From BP-133 sp040756995 (GTDB taxonomy: Bacteria; Actinomycetota; Acidimicrobiia; IMCC26256; BP-133): 34,197 nucleotides of DNA. The position numbers and the translations under genes are program-made. This document shows, one piece after another, positions 22,981-30,425 of the stretch. The notes under the pieces are model-generated. The model did not search any database, was not told the DNA's origin, and worked only from the letters and a program-made list of their open reading frames with translations. The first letter of the stretch is position 1. Every line of letters begins with the position of its first letter. Where the stretch lies: assembly GCA_040756995.1 (NCBI GenBank), contig JBFLYK010000069.1, positions 1-34,197 on the forward strand. Direction: 5' to 3'.

Positions 22981-24006
22981 ATGAAGATCAAGATCCTCTG
23001 CACCCTCGGGCCTGCCTCCCTCCGCGGCGACGTCATCCGCGCCCTCGAGGAGCGGGGCGTCGACCTCTTCCGCATCAACCTGTCGCACACGCCGCCGGAG
23101 GCCGTGGAGCCGACGATCGCCCTGATCCGCCGCTACTCCAACACCCCGATCTGCCTCGACACCCAGGGCGCCCAGGTCCGCTGCGGGAAGATGGCCGAGG
23201 GCGTGACGCTCACCGCCGGCACGCAGGTGACGCTGTGCGCCGCCGACGTCCTCGGTTCGGCCGAGCAGATGACGCTGTGGCCGGCGTCGGTCTTCGCCTC
23301 GATGCGGCCCGGCGACCTCGTCCACGTGGACTTCGACGGCGCCCTCATGCAGGTGATGGACGTGGCCGAGGACCACAGCCGGGCCCAGGCGGTCGTGCTC
23401 GACGGCGGCCGGGTGAAGTCGAACCGGGCCGTGGTCATGGACCCGCCGCCCACCCTCGGCCCGATCACCGACAAGGACGTGACGGCCATCGAGATCGGCG
23501 TCCGCCTCGGGATCCGCCACTACGCCCTGTCGTTCGCCTCGAGCGCCGCCGACGTCGAGCTCATCCGGGCCCTCATCCCCGACGGGTCGACGGTGATCAG
23601 CAAGATCGAGAGCCGGGCCGGCGTTCGGAACCGGGACGAGATCATCGACGCCTCCGACGCCGTGCTGATCGACCGGGGGGACCTGTCCCGAGAGGTGCCG
23701 GTCGAGTACGTGCCCTACTACCAGAAGGCGATCGTGCGGCAGGCCAACCGGTGGAACACCCCGGTCTACGTGGCCACCAACCTGCTGGAGTCGATGGTCA
23801 CCAACCGCAAGGCGACGATCGCCGAGATGAACGACATCGCCAACACCCTCCTCGACGGCGTGCACGGTCTGGTGCTGGCGGCCGAGACGGCCATGGGCGT
23901 CGACCCCGTCGGCGCCGTCGACGCCGTGAGCCGCTGCATCAAGTCGTTCGAGCACACGAGCATGGGCTCGCTGCTCGAGGAGGACCGGCTCGGTCGGATC
24001 GCCTGA
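22981..24006 (+). CDS. Short, divergent pyruvate kinase
   Basis: Pyruvate kinase barrel protein of 341 aa, against about 470 in typical enzymes: the C-terminal allosteric domain is missing. Catalytic residues appear kept: R31/N33/S35 in LFRINLSH, D60-T61, K208 and E210 in VISKIES, D234 in DRGDLSREVP, and T266 in VATNLLESM. The usual DTKGPEIR reads DTQGAQVR, and GETAKG reads AETAMG. So it may still catalyse PEP to pyruvate without allosteric control, or act on a related phosphoenol. ATG 22981 is directly preceded by GTTCACC and has no ordinary Shine-Dalgarno, although GGGGAGGGA lies about 30 bases upstream. It ends 27 bases before a strong hairpin. Confidence 0.85.
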   Translation: MKIKILCTLGPASLRGDVIRALEERGVDLFRINLSHTPPEAVEPTIALIRRYSNTPICLDTQGAQVRCGKMAEGVTLTAGTQVTLCAADVLGSAEQMTLWPASVFASMRPGDLVHVDFDGALMQVMDVAEDHSRAQAVVLDGGRVKSNRAVVMDPPPTLGPITDKDVTAIEIGVRLGIRHYALSFASSAADVELIRALIPDGSTVISKIESRAGVRNRDEIIDASDAVLIDRGDLSREVPVEYVPYYQKAIVRQANRWNTPVYVATNLLESMVTNRKATIAEMNDIANTLLDGVHGLVLAAETAMGVDPVGAVDAVSRCIKSFEHTSMGSLLEEDRLGRIA

Positions 24007-24032
24007 CGACGACGATTTGGTTTGCTGCCGGG

Positions 24033-24051
24033 GGCGGCCCTTCGGGCCGCC
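24033..24051. terminator. Bidirectional hairpin terminator
   Basis: GGCGGCCC-TTC-GGGCCGCC, an 8-bp GC-rich stem between the convergent pyruvate kinase and subtilase genes, 27 bases after the former stop and 20 beyond the latter. There is no T-tract on either side, as is common in high-GC actinobacteria. Confidence 0.65.
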
Positions 24052-24070
24052 GCGGCGCGTCGGGATCCCG

Positions 24071-25087
24071 TTACTGGATGGCGCCGGCGGCCCGGGCGAC
24101 GTTGAGCCGGCCCCGGCAGTGCTCGCTGTTGGTGCCGCAGGAGACGGGGTCGGCGGTGGCCAGGATCCGCTCCACCGCCTGCTCCTTGGTCAGCCCCTGG
24201 GCGAGGAGCAGGGCGACGGCGCCGGTCACGTGCGGGGTGGCCATCGACGTGCCGGCCAGATAGCCGTAGTGGTTCTTCTTCCCCTTGCTCCAGTAGGTGG
24301 AGTAGATGTTCTCGGTGTCGACCCGGCCGCCGCTGCCGCCGGGGGCGATGATGGCCCACTTGGCGTTGCCGGTGGGGCTGGAGTAGCTGGCCACCTTGTC
24401 GTCGCGGCCGGTGGCGCCGACGACGAGGGCGTCCATGTTCCCGTACTCGGCGCTGCCGATGCCGGCGCCGAAGAGGTCGTCGTTGCCCGAGGCGACCACG
24501 GGAACGGCCCCCTTCTTCCAGGCGTACTCGACCCCGGCGGTGAGTTCGCTGCCGAAGGTGGCGGAGACCACGAAGAGGGCACCGCCGAGGCTGAGGTTGA
24601 CGACCCGGGCGCCGTGGTCGACCACCCACTTCACCCCGGCGATCACGTCGGACGGCGTGGCCGTGGCGCCCTTGAAGACCTTGGCCACGACGAGCTCCGC
24701 CTCGGGGGCGACCCCGGCCACCCCGAGGCCGTTGTCCTTGGTGGCGGCGGCGATGCCGGCGACGTGGGTGCCATGACCGAAGTCGTCCTGGGCCGAGCCC
24801 TCGCACCGGAGGGGATTGCCGTTGGTGTCGATGCAGCTGGTCGAGGCCACGACCCGGCCGGACAGGTCCTCGTGGTCGAGGTCGACGCCGGTGTCGACGA
24901 TGCCGATGCGGATGCCGGCACCGGTCGTCTTCGACCAGGCGGCGGGGCCGCCGATCGTGTTGAGGCCCCACTGCTTCTCGAAGGACGGGTCGTTGCTGGC
25001 TCGGGCCGGTGGGGCGAAGGCCGCCGCCAGCGCGAGCCCGGCGCACAGCGCGACGACACGACGACCACGACGACGGCGAGCAGGCAT
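24071..25087 (-). CDS. Secreted S8 family serine peptidase
   Basis: Subtilisin-like protease of 338 aa. Signal peptide: MPARRRRGRRVVALCAGLAL with cleavage near ARA-SND. The catalytic triad is in order: D65 in IGIVDTGVDLDHEDL, H105 in DDFGHGTHVAGI, and S281 in LAGTSMATPHV; N202 in VASGNDD is the oxyanion Asn. Mature sequence begins SNDPSFEKQWGLNTIGG as in thermitase-like proteins, with no room for an I9 inhibitor propeptide. Four Cys (85, 95, 317, 324) could form two disulfides. ATG 25087 has AGGGGGG 7-8 bases upstream; the longer frame to 25204 is not needed. It is divergent from ccdA with a gap of 185 bases. Confidence 0.93.
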   Translation of the reverse strand: MPARRRRGRRVVALCAGLALAAAFAPPARASNDPSFEKQWGLNTIGGPAAWSKTTGAGIRIGIVDTGVDLDHEDLSGRVVASTSCIDTNGNPLRCEGSAQDDFGHGTHVAGIAAATKDNGLGVAGVAPEAELVVAKVFKGATATPSDVIAGVKWVVDHGARVVNLSLGGALFVVSATFGSELTAGVEYAWKKGAVPVVASGNDDLFGAGIGSAEYGNMDALVVGATGRDDKVASYSSPTGNAKWAIIAPGGSGGRVDTENIYSTYWSKGKKNHYGYLAGTSMATPHVTGAVALLLAQGLTKEQAVERILATADPVSCGTNSEHCRGRLNVARAAGAIQ

Positions 25088-25272
25088 CACCGAAGCCCCC
25101 CTGGTTCTCAGGTCCTCGTCGGCGCCGGTCGCCCGCAACCGCCCTCGCCCGTCCGCCGACTCGGACACATGCCCGTTGCCGGGACAATGTACCGGGGCCG
25201 GCAACGGCTCGCCCGGCGGAAGGCCCGGGGGGTCGCTCAGGTAACCTTCATAAGGTCGTGGCTGGAGAAAAC

Positions 25273-26013
25273 GTGTCCTATCTGGCCGCCCTCGGTGGCG
25301 GCGTGGTGTCGTTTCTGTCGCCCTGCGTGCTTCCGATCGTGCCCGCCTACCTGTCGGTGATCACCGGGCTCGACGTGGCCGAGGTCAAGGAGGGCGACCG
25401 GCGCCACCTGCCCCGGATCGCCTGGCACACCGGGCTGTTCATCGCCGGGTTCTCGGTCGTCTTCGTGGCGCTGGGTCTGGTCTCGACCTCGCTGGGCCGG
25501 ACGCTGTTGCGGAACCAGGCCGACATCACCCGCTGGTCGGGCGTCCTGATCATCGCCATGGCGCTGTACATGCTCGGGTCGCTGGTGCTGCGGGCGCCGG
25601 GGCTCTACCAGGAGCGGCGCTGGCACCCGAACCTGGCCCGGTTCGGGCCGTTCGCCGCACCGGTGGCCGGCATCGCCTTCGGGTTCGGCTGGACGCCGTG
25701 CATCGGCCCCGTCCTCAGCGCCGTGCTCGGCAAGGCCGCCACCCAGGGCGAGGCGACCCAGGGGGCGATCCTCCTCCTCTTCTACTCGGCGGGCCTGGGC
25801 ATCCCGTTCATGGCCACGGGCCTGGCCTTCGGCCGGCTGGCCGGAGCCCTCAACTGGGTGAAGCGCCACTCCACCGCCATCACCGCCTCCTCAGCCGTGG
25901 CGCTGGCGTTCTTCGGCTTCCTGCTGGCCATGAACCAGTTCACGTGGCTGACCGTCAAGCTGCAGGACGGCCTGCGGGCCATCGGCCTGGACCGTCTGGT
26001 CGAGCTGGGGTGA
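25273..26013 (+). CDS. ccdA: CcdA-type thiol-disulfide transmembrane protein
   Basis: Membrane protein of 246 aa with six predicted helices, passing electrons from cytoplasmic thioredoxin to extracytoplasmic thioredoxin-like proteins. The two redox Cys are in SFLSPCVLPIVPAYL and GFGWTPCIGPVLSAVLG, both family signatures. GTG 25273 has GGAG 5 bases upstream; GTG 25258 would add five residues. TAACCT (25242) and TAAGGT (25251) just upstream resemble -10 boxes, so the leader is very short. The next gene's GTG overlaps its stop (GTGA), indicating coupled translation with the TlpA-like partner. The context points to cytochrome c maturation or extracytoplasmic thiol reduction; no cytochrome genes are in the window. 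Confidence 0.92.
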   Translation: MSYLAALGGGVVSFLSPCVLPIVPAYLSVITGLDVAEVKEGDRRHLPRIAWHTGLFIAGFSVVFVALGLVSTSLGRTLLRNQADITRWSGVLIIAMALYMLGSLVLRAPGLYQERRWHPNLARFGPFAAPVAGIAFGFGWTPCIGPVLSAVLGKAATQGEATQGAILLLFYSAGLGIPFMATGLAFGRLAGALNWVKRHSTAITASSAVALAFFGFLLAMNQFTWLTVKLQDGLRAIGLDRLVELG

Positions 26014-26627
26014 AGACGGCCGAGGAGGTGCCGGACGGGCCCGCCCCGGGTCCCCGGTCGTTCGCCGGTCGATGGGCCCCGCTCCTGGTCGGCCTCGTGG
26101 GGTTCGTGATCGTGGCCGTGGTGGCGGGATTCGTTTTGGCGTCGGGTTCCGACGATGGCGGCCGGACGGGCGGTCCCGACGTCATCGACAATGCCCGGTG
26201 GGACCTGCCGACGATCGACGGCACCGGCCGGGTGCGGCTGGCCGACTTCAAGGGCACGCCGGTGGTGGTCAACTTCTTCGCCTCCTGGTGCGAGCCGTGC
26301 AAGGCGGAGCTCCCCGAGTTCGTCGAGGCCTCCCGGCGGCTCGAGGGGAAGGTGGAGTTCGTGGCGGTCAACTCCAAGGAGATCACGGCGTCGGCCGGCA
26401 TCGCCCTGGCCCGGAGCCAGGGGCTGGCCGAGGCCGGCATCGCCCTGGCCCGCGACGTCGGCGGCCAGGGTGGCAGCGGCCTGCACGACTCCTACGAGGT
26501 CCGCAACGCCATGCCGATCACGGCCTTCTACGACGCGGCCGGGAGGCTGCGGGACGTGCATCCCGGTCAGCTCAACCGGGAGAAGCTGAGCGCCCGGCTC
26601 CAGGAGCTCTTCGGGGTGACGCTCTGA
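26010..26627 (+). CDS. TlpA/ResA-like membrane-anchored thioredoxin
   Basis: Disulfide reductase of 205 aa. One membrane anchor (about residues 22-44), then a thioredoxin fold facing outside. The active site is FFASWCEPCKAELPEF (C94, C97), with the cis-Pro at P169 in NAMPITAFYD. The insertion between strand and helix (ITASAGIALARSQGLAEAGI) is typical of TlpA/ResA. GTG 26010 overlaps the ccdA stop. It should receive electrons from CcdA and reduce target disulfides such as apocytochrome c. A long frame reaching left to 25698 is antisense-like shadow and not coding. The next gene overlaps its stop in CTGA. Confidence 0.92.
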   Translation: MKTAEEVPDGPAPGPRSFAGRWAPLLVGLVGFVIVAVVAGFVLASGSDDGGRTGGPDVIDNARWDLPTIDGTGRVRLADFKGTPVVVNFFASWCEPCKAELPEFVEASRRLEGKVEFVAVNSKEITASAGIALARSQGLAEAGIALARDVGGQGGSGLHDSYEVRNAMPITAFYDAAGRLRDVHPGQLNREKLSARLQELFGVTL

Positions 26628-27538
26628 CCGCTCCATCCCCCGCCGGCCCCTCCGCCGCGCCGTCCTCCCCGGCGGCCGCCGCCTTCCCCACGGCCTCGGG
26701 GGCGGCGCCCGGCCAACCCGGCTGGATCTGCCTGACGTGCGGAGTGGAGCAACCTGCCTCCCCCGAGCCGCCCGTCCGCTGCCCGATCTGCGAGGACGAA
26801 CGGCAGTACGTCGGGTGGGACGGCCAGCGGTGGACCCGGCTGGCCGATCTGCGGGCCGAGGGGCGGCGCAACCGGTTCTCCGAAGAGGGCCCGGGGCTGT
26901 GCGGCATCGGCACGGATCCGTCGTTCGCCATCGGCCAGCGGGCCTTGCTGGTGGAGACGCCCGACGGCAACGTGCTGTGGGACTGCATCTCCTTCGTCGA
27001 CGACGCCACGGTGGCCGAGATCAACCGCCGGGGCGGCCTGGCGGCGATCGCCATTTCCCATCCCCACTACTACGGCGTGCTGGCCGAGTGGAGCGCCGCC
27101 TTCGGCGGGGTGCCGGTGTGGATCCACGAGGCCGACCGGGAGTGGCTGGGGCGGACCGACGACCGGGTCCGGCTGTGGTCGGGCGACCGGGTGTCGATCG
27201 GCCCTGGTCTGACGCTGGTGAACTGCGGGGTCCACTTCGCCGGCGGCGCGGTCCTCCACTGGGCCGGGGGCGACGGCGGCCGGGGGGCCCTGCTGTCCGG
27301 CGACATCTTCCAGGTGGTGATGGACCGGCGCTGGGTCGGGTTCATGTACAGCTATCCCAACCTGATCCCGGAGCGGCCAGAGACCGTGCGCCGGGCGGTG
27401 GCGCTGGTCGAGGATCTGCCCTTCGACTCCATCTACGGTGCCTGGTGGGGCCGCAACGTGCGGGGCGGTGCCAAGGAGGCGCTGCGCCGGTCGGCCGAGC
27501 GGTATCTGGCCCGTGTGGCCCCTGCCCCGGAGGCGTAG
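26624..27538 (+). CDS. Zinc-ribbon plus MBL-fold hydrolase
   Basis: Protein of about 304 aa. After a Pro/Ala/Ser-rich lead, a four-Cys zinc ribbon (WICLTCGVEQP then RCPICEDERQYVG; C36, C39, C53, C56) precedes a metallo-beta-lactamase fold. The metal motif is altered: AISHPHYYGVLAEW in place of H-x-H-x-D-H, so one Asp/His pair is missing, though GALLSGDIFQVV keeps the bridging Asp. This variant is known in a subset of MBL hydrolases, but its substrate is not. The only start that retains the ribbon is CTG 26624, overlapping the TlpA stop (CTGA); no ATG/GTG/TTG lies between it and the ribbon. Its place after ccdA-tlpA suggests a thiol- or redox-related job, by inference. Confidence 0.82.
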   Translation: MTAPSPAGPSAAPSSPAAAAFPTASGAAPGQPGWICLTCGVEQPASPEPPVRCPICEDERQYVGWDGQRWTRLADLRAEGRRNRFSEEGPGLCGIGTDPSFAIGQRALLVETPDGNVLWDCISFVDDATVAEINRRGGLAAIAISHPHYYGVLAEWSAAFGGVPVWIHEADREWLGRTDDRVRLWSGDRVSIGPGLTLVNCGVHFAGGAVLHWAGGDGGRGALLSGDIFQVVMDRRWVGFMYSYPNLIPERPETVRRAVALVEDLPFDSIYGAWWGRNVRGGAKEALRRSAERYLARVAPAPEA

Positions 27539-27571
27539 AGTCCCCCCGGCCGCTTGACAAGGAGCGAGGGA

Positions 27572-28045
27572 ATGGGACCTTCCGGCAAAGCACCTGAACT
27601 GGTCTACGAGTGCACCTATCGGGCGCAGATCCAGCCGCCGCTGGATGTCGGCGCCGGCCCGTTCGGCCACCGCATGATCTTCCCGGTGACCGAAGGAGTG
27701 GTCGAGGGCGAGCGCCTGAACGGCATCATCCATGCCGGAGGCGGCGAGTGGTTCCTGGCCGGCGGTGACGGCTTCGGGCGGATCGACGTGCGCTTCCAGA
27801 TGACGACGAACGACGGCGCCAACATCTACTGGCAGTACTTCGGGGTGCTCGAGCTCAACGAGACGACGATGGGCGCCATCGGCACCGGGGCCGCGACCGA
27901 TTTCGAGGACCACTACTTCCGGACGAATCCCCGCCTCGAGACCGGCGACCCCCGCTACGCCTGGGTGAACCAGACCCTGTTCGTGGGCAAGGGTCACGCC
28001 CTGCCGGGCCTTCTCATCGAGTACGACGTCTACCGGGTGACCTGA
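27572..28045 (+). CDS. DUF3237 family protein
   Basis: Small beta-barrel protein of 157 aa in the DUF3237 family. Landmarks are ELVYECTYRAQIQPPLDVG at the start, GVVEGERLNGIIHAGGGEW, the segment RIDVRFQMTTNDGANIYWQY, and WVNQTLFVGKGHALPG near the end. Members occur in catabolic contexts, but no activity is established here. ATG 27572 has AAGGAG (27559-27564) 7 bases upstream; the frame to 27554 adds six residues without better support. It follows the MBL gene by 33 bases and could be in the same operon. Confidence 0.88.
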   Translation: MGPSGKAPELVYECTYRAQIQPPLDVGAGPFGHRMIFPVTEGVVEGERLNGIIHAGGGEWFLAGGDGFGRIDVRFQMTTNDGANIYWQYFGVLELNETTMGAIGTGAATDFEDHYFRTNPRLETGDPRYAWVNQTLFVGKGHALPGLLIEYDVYRVT

Positions 28046-28150
28046 GCGGCCCGGTCCCCCACTTCCCCTCGAAGTGTGGTCTACTCGGTGCCGGTGGCAC
28101 GCCAGGCATCCGCTCGGCCGCGCCGATCACAGGAGAGGCAGACCGAACCG

Positions 28151-28270
28151 ATGCCCAGATCGAACAGGGCCGCTGCCGGCGGCAAGTCCCGCTCCGCTGT
28201 CCGGGCGAAGAACCGGAAGCTGCAGGCCAACGCCGCCCCGGAGAAGAAGGGGCGCAAGGGAGACCGGTAG
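28151..28270 (+). CDS. Small basic protein, 39 aa
   Basis: Short protein starting MPRSNRAAAGGKSRSAVRAK and ending KKGRKGDR, very rich in Lys, Arg and Ala, with no hydrophobic core, so probably nucleic-acid or ribosome bound, or intrinsically disordered. ATG 28151 follows AGGAGAGG (28131-28138), a strong Shine-Dalgarno, but with a long 12-base spacing. The frame is open further up to GTG 28076. It sits between DUF3237 and nucleoside hydrolase genes. I do not recognise a family. Confidence 0.5.
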   Translation: MPRSNRAAAGGKSRSAVRAKNRKLQANAAPEKKGRKGDR

Positions 28271-28305
28271 CTCCGTTCTCTCGGGCCGGGGAGTGCCGCG
28301 GGCCC

Positions 28306-28311
28306 TAGGGT
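28306..28311 (+). promoter_or_regulatory. Leaderless -10 box (TAGGGT)
   Basis: TAGGGT fits the TANNNT -10 pattern and ends 6 bases before GTG 28318. With no Shine-Dalgarno near that GTG, transcription starting at the codon itself is likely. Confidence 0.5.
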
Positions 28312-28317
28312 TGGCCG

Positions 28318-29133
28318 GTGCGTCTGTGGGTTGACACCGATGTCGGCACCGACGTCGACGACGCCGTCGCGCTCCTGGCCGCAGTGGCGCATCCGTCGGT
28401 GGAACTGGTCGGCGTGTCGACGGTCGGCTCCGACCCCGAGCGCCGCGCCAACGTCGCGGTCGGCCTCCTGGCCAACGCCGGGGTCGACCTGGGTTCGGTG
28501 ACGGTGGTCGCCGGCGCCTGTCCACCGCTCGCATCTGCTTCGTCTGACCCCGGTGCGGCTGAGGTGGTCGAGGCCGTTGCCGCTTCGGGCGCCGAGGCCC
28601 TGCTCGCCATCGGGCCCCTGACCAACGTCGCCGCCCTGACGGCCGCCGGCGTCCGGCCTCCGGGGCTGACGATCATGGGCGGCGTCCTCCGCCCGGTCGC
28701 CCACCGGGGCGAGCTCCGGGCGGTGGAGCACAACTTCGGCTCCGACCCCGGTGCCGCCGCCACCGTGCTGGGTCAGCCCGGTGCGGTCATCGTGCCGCTC
28801 GACGCCACCATCGCCACCCGGCTCGACGACCGCCTGGTGGCCAGGCTGGTGGCCACCGCTCCCGTCCTCGAGCCGATGGTCCAGGGCTGGGTGGCGGAGT
28901 GGGGCGACGTCGTCCTCCACGACCCGGCAGCGCTGCTGATCGCCGCCGGCGACGGAACCGAGCTGGGCCGGTTCGAACGCCGCCGGCTGCGGGTCGAGCC
29001 CGACGGCCGCCTGGTCGACGGCGGCCAGGGCGCCAGCGGAACCGTCCACGACGTGGTCACGTCGCTCTTCGGTTCGGCGGTGGTGGCGTCGGTCCTGGCG
29101 CTGCTGGCCGACCTCAAACTGGCCGGGTCCTGA
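28318..29133 (+). CDS. Inosine/uridine-preferring nucleoside hydrolase family
   Basis: Nucleoside N-ribohydrolase of 271 aa, splitting ribonucleosides to base and ribose for salvage. The Ca2+-binding signature is DTDVGTDVDDAVALL (residues 6-20), comparable to DCDPGxDDA. Other landmarks are LLAIGPLTNVAAL, LTIMGGVL, EHNFGSDPGAA, and VVLHDPAALL whose Asp is the last Ca2+ ligand. It is somewhat shorter than the usual ~310 aa. GTG 28318 has no Shine-Dalgarno but a TANNNT box 6 bases upstream. Base specificity cannot be read from sequence. It converges with the epimerase gene, 3 bases between stops. Confidence 0.9.
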   Translation: MRLWVDTDVGTDVDDAVALLAAVAHPSVELVGVSTVGSDPERRANVAVGLLANAGVDLGSVTVVAGACPPLASASSDPGAAEVVEAVAASGAEALLAIGPLTNVAALTAAGVRPPGLTIMGGVLRPVAHRGELRAVEHNFGSDPGAAATVLGQPGAVIVPLDATIATRLDDRLVARLVATAPVLEPMVQGWVAEWGDVVLHDPAALLIAAGDGTELGRFERRRLRVEPDGRLVDGGQGASGTVHDVVTSLFGSAVVASVLALLADLKLAGS

Positions 29134-29136
29134 CGG

Positions 29137-30030
29137 TCACGCCAGTGCAGTTTGGAGGGCGTCGGCGAGCTCCGGGCGCCGGAAGGTGTAGCCCGAGTCG
29201 AGCAGCCGGGTCGGCAGGGCCCGCTGGCTGAACAGGAGAAGCTCCTGGGCCATCTCGGGCCCGAGGATGGCCTTGAGGGCGAACTTCGGCGCCGGCAGGA
29301 TGGCCGGCCGGCGGAGCGCCTTCCCGAGGGTCTTGGTGAATTCGGCGTTGGGGACGGGGTTCGGCGCGGTCAGGTTCACGGGTCCGGCCGGTGCGTCGTC
29401 GCCGAGGAGGTGGACGATCGCCCCGACCTCGTCCTCGATCGCGATCCAGCTCATCCACTGGGCGCCTGACCCGAGCTTCCCGCCTACGCCGAGCTTGAAC
29501 GGCATGAGCATCCTGGGCAGCGCTCCCCCGCTTCCGGACAACACGATGCCCGTCCGCAGGTGGCTGACCCGGATGCCCGCCTCCCTGGCCGGCGTCGCCG
29601 CCGCCTCCCAGGCGACACACAACTCGGCCAGGAACCCGCCTCCCGGCCGGCTGCTCTCGGTCAGTACCTCGTCGCCGCGGTCACCGTAGAACCCGACGGC
29701 TGACCCGGACAGCAGCACCTTGGGCGGCTTGGACAGCTTGGCCAGCGTCTCCGCCAGCAGGGTGGTGCCCCGAACCCGGCTCTCCCTGATCCTCGCCTTC
29801 TGGGCCTCGTTCCACCGCTTGGTCCCGATGCCCTCCCCCGCCAGATGCACGACGGCCCCGACCCCGTCGAGCCCTCCGGCGTCGATGACGCCGGCCTCGG
29901 GATCCCAGTGGATCGCATCCCCGCCGCCTCGCGACCGAACCATGGGAACCATCCCGTGCCCTGCGCCCTCCAGCACCCCCTTGAGTGCGGTCCCGATGAG
30001 CCCGCTCGACCCGGTGACGACGACATCCAT
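29137..30030 (-). CDS. TIGR01777 family epimerase (SDR)
   Basis: NAD(P)-binding protein of 297 aa in the extended short-chain dehydrogenase group (YfcH/SulA-like, TIGR01777). The nucleotide loop is VTGSSGLIGTALKG at the N-terminus, AVVHLAGEGIGTKRWNEAQK follows, and LLSGSAVGFYGDRGDEVLTE carries the Ser and Tyr-containing active region. The C-terminal DUF1731 segment is present (LTAPNPVPNAEFTKTLGKAL, then RRPAILPAPKFALKAILG). The physiological substrate is unknown. ATG 30030 has AGGAGG 5 bases upstream, set in the palindrome GGAGGCCTCC. The longer frame to 30114 is not supported. Its promoter is within 30041-30194. Confidence 0.92.
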   Translation of the reverse strand: MDVVVTGSSGLIGTALKGVLEGAGHGMVPMVRSRGGGDAIHWDPEAGVIDAGGLDGVGAVVHLAGEGIGTKRWNEAQKARIRESRVRGTTLLAETLAKLSKPPKVLLSGSAVGFYGDRGDEVLTESSRPGGGFLAELCVAWEAAATPAREAGIRVSHLRTGIVLSGSGGALPRMLMPFKLGVGGKLGSGAQWMSWIAIEDEVGAIVHLLGDDAPAGPVNLTAPNPVPNAEFTKTLGKALRRPAILPAPKFALKAILGPEMAQELLLFSQRALPTRLLDSGYTFRRPELADALQTALA

Positions 30031-30194
30031 GGAGGCCTCCTGTGGGGGCAAGGCGGCGGCGGCCGCAGGTCCATGCTCGCACCCGACCCCCGGCCGCCGC
30101 CGCCCGACCTCCATACGGCACGGCCCGTCCCCCGGGATGGCCCACGGTCCGCAGCCACCGGGACCGACCCTGTAATCTGTCTGGGCCGTACCAC

Positions 30195-30270
30195 GCGCCC
30201 CTAGCTCAACTGGCAGAGCAGCGGACTCTTAATCCGCGGGTTCAGGGTTCGAGTCCCTGGGGGCGTACCA
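30195..30270 (+). tRNA. tRNA-Lys (CTT anticodon)
   Basis: Complete cloverleaf. Acceptor GCGCCCC (30195-30201) pairs with GGGGCGT (30260-30266) with one G-U; D arm GCTC/GAGC; anticodon stem GCGGA/TCCGC around loop CTCTTAA, anticodon CTT at 30228-30230, reading AAG (Lys); variable GGGTT; T arm CAGGG-TTCGAGT-CCCTG; discriminator A and encoded CCA (30268-30270). The octamer CGTACCAC occurs both just before the gene (30187-30194) and at its 3' end (30264-30271). Accessory genes follow immediately, so the 3' end is a likely integration site. Confidence 0.97.
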
Positions 30271-30335
30271 CCAAAAGCCCTTGTCAGAGCCCGTTTCCTT
30301 CGCTCGACGAGTTCGTATTTCGGCACCACCCGGCG

Positions 30336-30356
30336 CGATTCACCTCTCGATTCACC
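30336..30356 (+). promoter_or_regulatory. Direct repeats upstream of TA operon
   Basis: CGATTCACC occurs twice (30336-30344 and 30348-30356), 12 bp apart, in the 155-base gap between the tRNA and the mntA-like gene. These could be an autoregulatory operator; GACAAT at 30413-30418, ending 4 bases before GTG 30423, is a possible -10. No other structure is seen in this gap. Confidence 0.35.
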
Positions 30357-30425
30357 TTTTGCCAGACCATATCGGCAGCCAATTCCCGGGGACTGGTGGC
30401 CCTCCTTCGCGACAATGGATTCGTG

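Noticed and set aside
21267..24263. 998-codon open frame on the plus strand
   Set aside because: It runs antisense to the antiporter gene and out of frame with pyruvate kinase. The translation is rich in His, Gly, Arg and Asp and lacks domains, as expected from the mirror of a GC-rich coding strand.
28507..28560. Possible frameshift or insertion within the nucleoside hydrolase
   Set aside because: The frame is continuous and the motifs before and after are in register. The Ser/Ala-rich stretch is only a variable loop.
30187..30194. CGTACCAC before the tRNA as a remnant of a tandem upstream tRNA
   Set aside because: No T arm or acceptor partner can be found upstream, so only the octamer is shared.
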